From Atherix ibis (taxonomy: Eukaryota; Arthropoda; Insecta; Diptera; Athericidae), in the NCBI GenBank assembly GCA_958298945.1, contig OY282605.1:119656267-119720266 (forward strand): a DNA stretch of 64,000 nt, given 5' to 3'. A model generated the notes under the pieces. The model had not been told where the DNA came from. It was given only the letters and a program-made list of their open reading frames with translations, and ran no database searches. Every line of letters starts with the position of its first letter. Positions within the stretch are counted from its first letter, which is position 1. Below are positions 60,202 through 64,000 of the stretch, one piece after another. The position numbers and the translations under genes were made by a program.

Positions 60202-60250
60202 GGCATTTGCAATGGCGATCTAGATAAATTTTATCTAAATTGGCAAATGC
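60202..60250. repeat. imperfect hairpin just upstream of the candidate exon
   Basis: GCATTTGCAAT, then TAGATAAA, pairs with TTTATCTA and ATTGGCAAATGC around the centre of TAGATAAATTTTATCTA; a 7-nt asymmetry (GGCGATC) bulges on the left side. It lies 40 bp before the 60290 acceptor. Confidence 0.7.
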
Positions 60251-60289
60251 GCGCACTAATGACCTAGTTTTTCTCGCACTTACAATCAG

Positions 60290-60459
60290 ATGGCTTACCA
60301 GATCTATCCCTTCTCCTATGCGCACGCACACCCACAGAAGCGCACTCCGCGTAGCACACCCACGGTCGTCAACTCAGCTCCATCTCTGTTTGGGAATCAA
60401 AAACCGCAACAAAAAAATCTCATTTTTCCCACATTTGAAAACTATTTAAATTGTATCAG
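60290..60459 (+). CDS. candidate further exon (unproven)
   Basis: A GC-richer block in AT-rich intron. Upstream are CACTAATGAC (CTAAT is the fly branch-point consensus), a pyrimidine-rich CTAGTTTTTCTCGCACTTACAATCAG and then the exon start. Read in phase 0, compatible with the phase-0 end of exon B, it begins MAYQIYPFSYAHAHPQKRTP and continues RSTPTVVNSAPSLFGNQ with many C/G third positions. The MAYQ...PFSY stretch loosely recalls an AYQ...PSF stretch C-terminal to the finger in vertebrate ZNF395, which may be coincidence. The best donor is CAG|GTTTCG at 60459. Missing: a zinc-finger exon in between, and a strong donor. It could also be a GC-rich non-coding element. Confidence 0.3.
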
Positions 60460-62210
60460 GTTTCGTGTTTTTTTTTTTTCATTTTCTTTCTTTTTTTTTT
60501 GATTAATATTATTAGAAGTTGTTTTTTTCCACTTTCTTTTTGCAATATTCATTTAGATTCTTTAAGACATTTATTGTATTTTTCCGTCCGTTTCTTTTCT
60601 TGTCTTTTTTTGGTAACTCTTCTTCTTCTTCTTCTTCTTCTTCTTCTACTAGCATTAACCCTTTCTCTTCTATGTGGAATCTTATCTTAATGGAATAATG
60701 ATTGTGAATATCGTTTGGCGGGCAATTCAAATAACTAAATTAGAAAATAGTATTCGTAATGGAAAATAAAAACATCACATTTTCTTTCGGAAGCATAAAA
60801 TAATTTTTTTGTTGTTGTTTGTTGTTGGTTTGTTTGTTGGTATTAATAGAGATCCGCCCAAATAGGATAGTGCAAATAAGTACGCATAAAAATTGTAATT
60901 AATCGTATAAGGCGTATCGCATAAATATTACAACAACAAAAAAATGAAAAAAATACTAACACCCAAGAAGAGAGAGAAAAAAAATTGTTAAATGGTGGAA
61001 AAAAAATGAAATCGCATCAAAAGTGTTTTTTTCTTCATTTTTCTTTTTAATATTTTGCGATGAAGGCGAGCAATTTTAGTTGACTGGTAAGAGGGCGGGG
61101 CAGAGGGTGTGGTAAACTATTTCGAAATTTATTCAAAAATGTAATTGAGCGATTCGTTTGCATTTGAAATTGTGATACAGTTGAAAAGAAGGCCATTCGT
61201 TATGCAGAAGAAAAAAAAGGAATACCAATAATTATTTATAATAAAATTGAAAGGGAAAAATATATAGGAAAATACATAAATTCATATGTAATTAAAGTTG
61301 TTGGAACAGCAAGGAAACGGGTGACGATGACAGAGAAGTGGAGTCTGAAATACTCGTATTTACTTACAAATCAACATAAATTATTTCAATGGCAATCATT
61401 AGTTTTATGAAGAAGCCGGAATATTTTAGCCCAAATATTATTATTATGATTTTTATCAATTATATATTCAATTATCAATATCTTTTAACAATCAGATTAA
61501 AATATCTTTTAGCTAAGATTGGTATAACATAAATAGCCGTAATTCAATTGGAATAAAAATTATATGCGCACTTATTTCAAAATATCGAATGCGGAAGTTT
61601 TAAAAATATATTATTTTCGCTTAAGTTATTCGTGATTGTTTTTCTTTTATATATTAATTTTTTATTTTCTTTGCTCATATTTGAATATTTAAATATATTA
61701 TTTATATCCAAGCAATCAAATTTATTCATATCACGATCATTGTAATATGAGTAAACATATTCTTTGAAGTGTTGTGGTGCTTTTTTTGCAGTATATTTTA
61801 CTATTAAACAAAGTTTTTGAATTTATTCGAACTAATTTTTAATTTTTACTAATTTACAATGAATTTTTATGTTAGTTCAAAACATATCGAAAACATAAAA
61901 AAATTTTCCAAAAAGAAACAGAAATCCCCAACAAGAAAAATATTTTTTTTTTCATTTTTCTTTATATTTCAAGGTAAAGTTTTTATAGTTTAATTAATTG
62001 TATAAAGAAAAAACAAAACACCGGTTAAGTTAAAAAAAGAGACGAAATTTTAAAAATATATTCACCGATTTTTTTTAAATTGAAGACGGTGGGTAATATT
62101 TTTTATGCTATTTATTTTATTAAGTACAGCGAAATTGACCCGAAACATCACATTAAAACCCGCCGCTACCCTTCTTTAATAGTTCTTCAATCCTAAATAT
62201 TTTTTCATTT
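60460..62210 (+). other. AT-rich non-coding (probable intron)
   Basis: Contains a (TTC)n microsatellite at 60619-60648, whose frames (poly-Leu or poly-Glu) are artefacts, and a mildly balanced patch at 61080-61340. No gene recognised. Confidence 0.55.
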
Positions 62211-62214
62211 TAAA

Positions 62215-63580
62215 AATTTGTTCATTGTTGAAAAAAAAAAATTTCCCAAAAACTGAACAATTTTTATATAAACTTTGTTATTTTTTCTAAAAATATCGGC
62301 TCTTTTTCTAAAAAATTATTATTTTTTCCATTTTTCAAAAAAAAAAAAAAATTATCATATTTTCAAAAATTAAGTTAATTTCAAAAAAATTAATTATTTT
62401 TCTTGGAAATTTTGGTTTTTTAGAAAAAAAATTTTCTAAATAGTTTGTTTCTAAAATAAAACAAATAATTTGAAAAAAAATTACTTATTCTCTATTAAGA
62501 AATTTTACAATTTTTCCAAAAAAAAATTGTTTTTTTTCTTAAATTATTTGGCATTTTTTCCATAAAAAAAAGATTTATTTAAAAATCAAAAAAAAATCAC
62601 TATTTTTCTAAAAATTTAGCCATTTTCCCTTAAAATTTTGCCATTTTCCGTACAAAAAGCTATTTTTTTAAGAAAAAATTTCTTTTATTCAAAAATATTA
62701 TTGTTTTCCTTCAAAAATTTTGTTACTAAACATATTGCATGTCTTCTTAAAAAAATTTCGACATTGCCCGTAAAAAATTTAGTCATTTTCCTAATTTTTT
62801 CTAAAAATTAGGATTTCGTCGTCAAACTTTTCGCCATTTTCCTTTAAAAAAAAATCATTTCACAAAAAAATGTCTATTATTCTCCCTAAAAATTTAGCCA
62901 TTTTCCCTTAAAATTTGGTAATTATTTCTCCTGCAAATTAGGCCATTACCTCTAAAAATATGACCATTTCCGCTAAAATGTTGGCCATTTTCCTTAAACA
63001 AAATTTATACATTTTCTTAATATAATTTCGACATTTTTCTTAAAAAAATACTGAAGAAATTTGGTAATTGCCTATTATTTTAAAAATTTGGGCGTTTTTC
63101 CTAAAAATTGGGATTCTTCCTAAAAATTTGGCCATTTTCCGTAATAAGTTTTGGTCATTTTCCTTAAAAAAATTTTAACTTCTTTCACAAAAAATTGCCT
63201 ATTTTTCTAAAAATTGGGCTTTTTCTATAAAAAAAATTCGCCATTTTTCATTTAATAAAAATGTTGGCAATTTTCTCAAAAAGTTTGGCCATTTCCCGCA
63301 AAAATTTACATATTTTCTTAAAATACTTTCGGCCATTTCCCTAAAAAAAACCTGAAGAAATTTGGTAATTTTCCCAACAAATTGCCTATTATTCTAAATA
63401 TTGGGCGTTTTTCATAAAAATTGGGCTTGTTCCTTAAAAATTTGGCCATTTTCCCCCAAAATATTTTGGCAATTTTCTTTAAAAAATTTACACATTTCCT
63501 AAAAAAAATTTATTTTATTTCCCAAAAAAAATTGCCTTTTTTCTATAGTTTGGCCATTTTCCATAAACATTTTTTATTAT
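62215..63580. repeat. degenerate 20-30-bp array, AAAAATTTGGCCATTTTCC unit
   Basis: AAAATTTGGCCATTTTCC and variants recur every 20-30 nt (for example 62615, 62637, 62893, 62981, 63126, 63281, 63441, 63550), with A/T-run length changes. Same kind of unit as at 58.1-59.5 kb, with GGCCATTTT better kept. Non-coding. Confidence 0.88.
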
Positions 63581-63584
63581 ATTT

Positions 63585-64000
63585 CTCATAATAGTAATTT
63601 GTTCTATTGTATATGTTTTTTTGTTGGTTCATACAATTTCAGAAAACATTTCTTCCCGTCTTCTAATTATTGTTGTTTTCTTCTAATTATCACCATTAAA
63701 GTAAATCACTTTTTTTTATTAAGAAATAATAATATTATTATGTATATCCAACAAAAAAAAGGCATTAGTAACAAAAATAAGACAAGAACGAAAGTGAAAA
63801 TAATAAAAATATAACCCGCTGTAACAAAAAAAAAAAAAGTGAAATTTATTTTTCAATTAATGTAAACAAAATACTCACTCTTATATAAACTCATCATTAG
63901 TGAGCAAAAAATTTCCAAAAAAAGCCACGCAAATAAAAATTATTTTGTATGAAGAGAAAATTCATATTGTTTTTTTTTTGCTGAAAGAGAAGAAAAACAG
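63585..64000. other. AT-rich non-coding end of window
   Basis: AT-rich DNA with no coding character; the 71-codon frame at 63599-63814 is low complexity. Confidence 0.55.

Noticed and set aside
54135..60289. Expected C2H2 zinc-finger exon of Glut4EF
   Set aside because: No Cys-x2-4-Cys...His-x3-5-His frame was found by eye on the + strand between exon B and 60.3 kb; it probably lies beyond the window.
60451..60730. Poly-Leu and poly-Glu frames on either strand
   Set aside because: Generated by the (TTC)n microsatellite at 60619-60648.
47455..63580. Tandem arrays as a CRISPR
   Set aside because: Repeat units are diverged and directly adjacent with no unique spacers, and the DNA is eukaryotic.

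Overview
This is eukaryotic, almost certainly insect, DNA. It is extremely AT-rich, full of A/T homopolymer runs and short-unit repeats, has GT...AG introns, and carries many decayed mariner-type transposons. A large AT-rich fly (brachyceran Diptera) genome fits best, but the species cannot be read from the window.

The only gene I can support is on the + strand. Two exons (53561-53703 and 53932-54134) are separated by a 228-bp intron and join in frame. Their product matches the middle of the GLUT4-enhancer-factor / ZNF395 / ZNF704 (HDBP) family, called Glut4EF in Drosophila: an acidic stretch leading into AALVLMSLSCSP, a Ser/Pro/Gly-rich block, then DEAPRKRR just before where the C2H2 finger is expected. 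The finger is not in the window. The upstream 53.5 kb and most of the downstream 10 kb therefore read as giant intron. A GC-richer patch at 60290-60459 has a good acceptor and an open phase-0 frame, so it may be a further exon; this is unproven.

Layout. 1-13.8 kb: the 3' part of a mariner, AT-rich filler, a TTTAGTAC-rich array (6.7-8.5 kb), GC-richer islands and a DD41D relic. 13.8-15.6 kb: a fold-back mariner derivative abutting a DD41D transposon relic, plus a possible MITE. 18.3-20.4 kb: an internally deleted DD41D relic, a perfect 20-bp-arm hairpin and a mariner-end fragment. 25.2-27.4 kb: an unrecognised minus-strand frame and a nearly complete D34D mariner. 38.9-42.7 kb: three different mariners in 4 kb, including a full-length but dead Himar1-like (irritans) element with both terminal repeats. 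47.4-48.7 kb: a higher-order tandem repeat. 52.2-53.3 kb: a cluster of YY1/Pho-like ATGGC/GCCAT sites with a 35-bp-arm hairpin, directly upstream of the exons. 55.5-57.2, 58.1-59.5 and 62.2-63.6 kb: three more short-unit arrays built around GCCATTTT or relatives.

Nothing here resembles a prokaryotic operon, CRISPR array, tRNA or rRNA. The points most worth following up are the recurrence of one GCCATTTT motif in several unrelated-looking repeat arrays around the Glut4EF-like exons, the long hairpin in the motif cluster, and the sequence-level record of how each mariner copy died.
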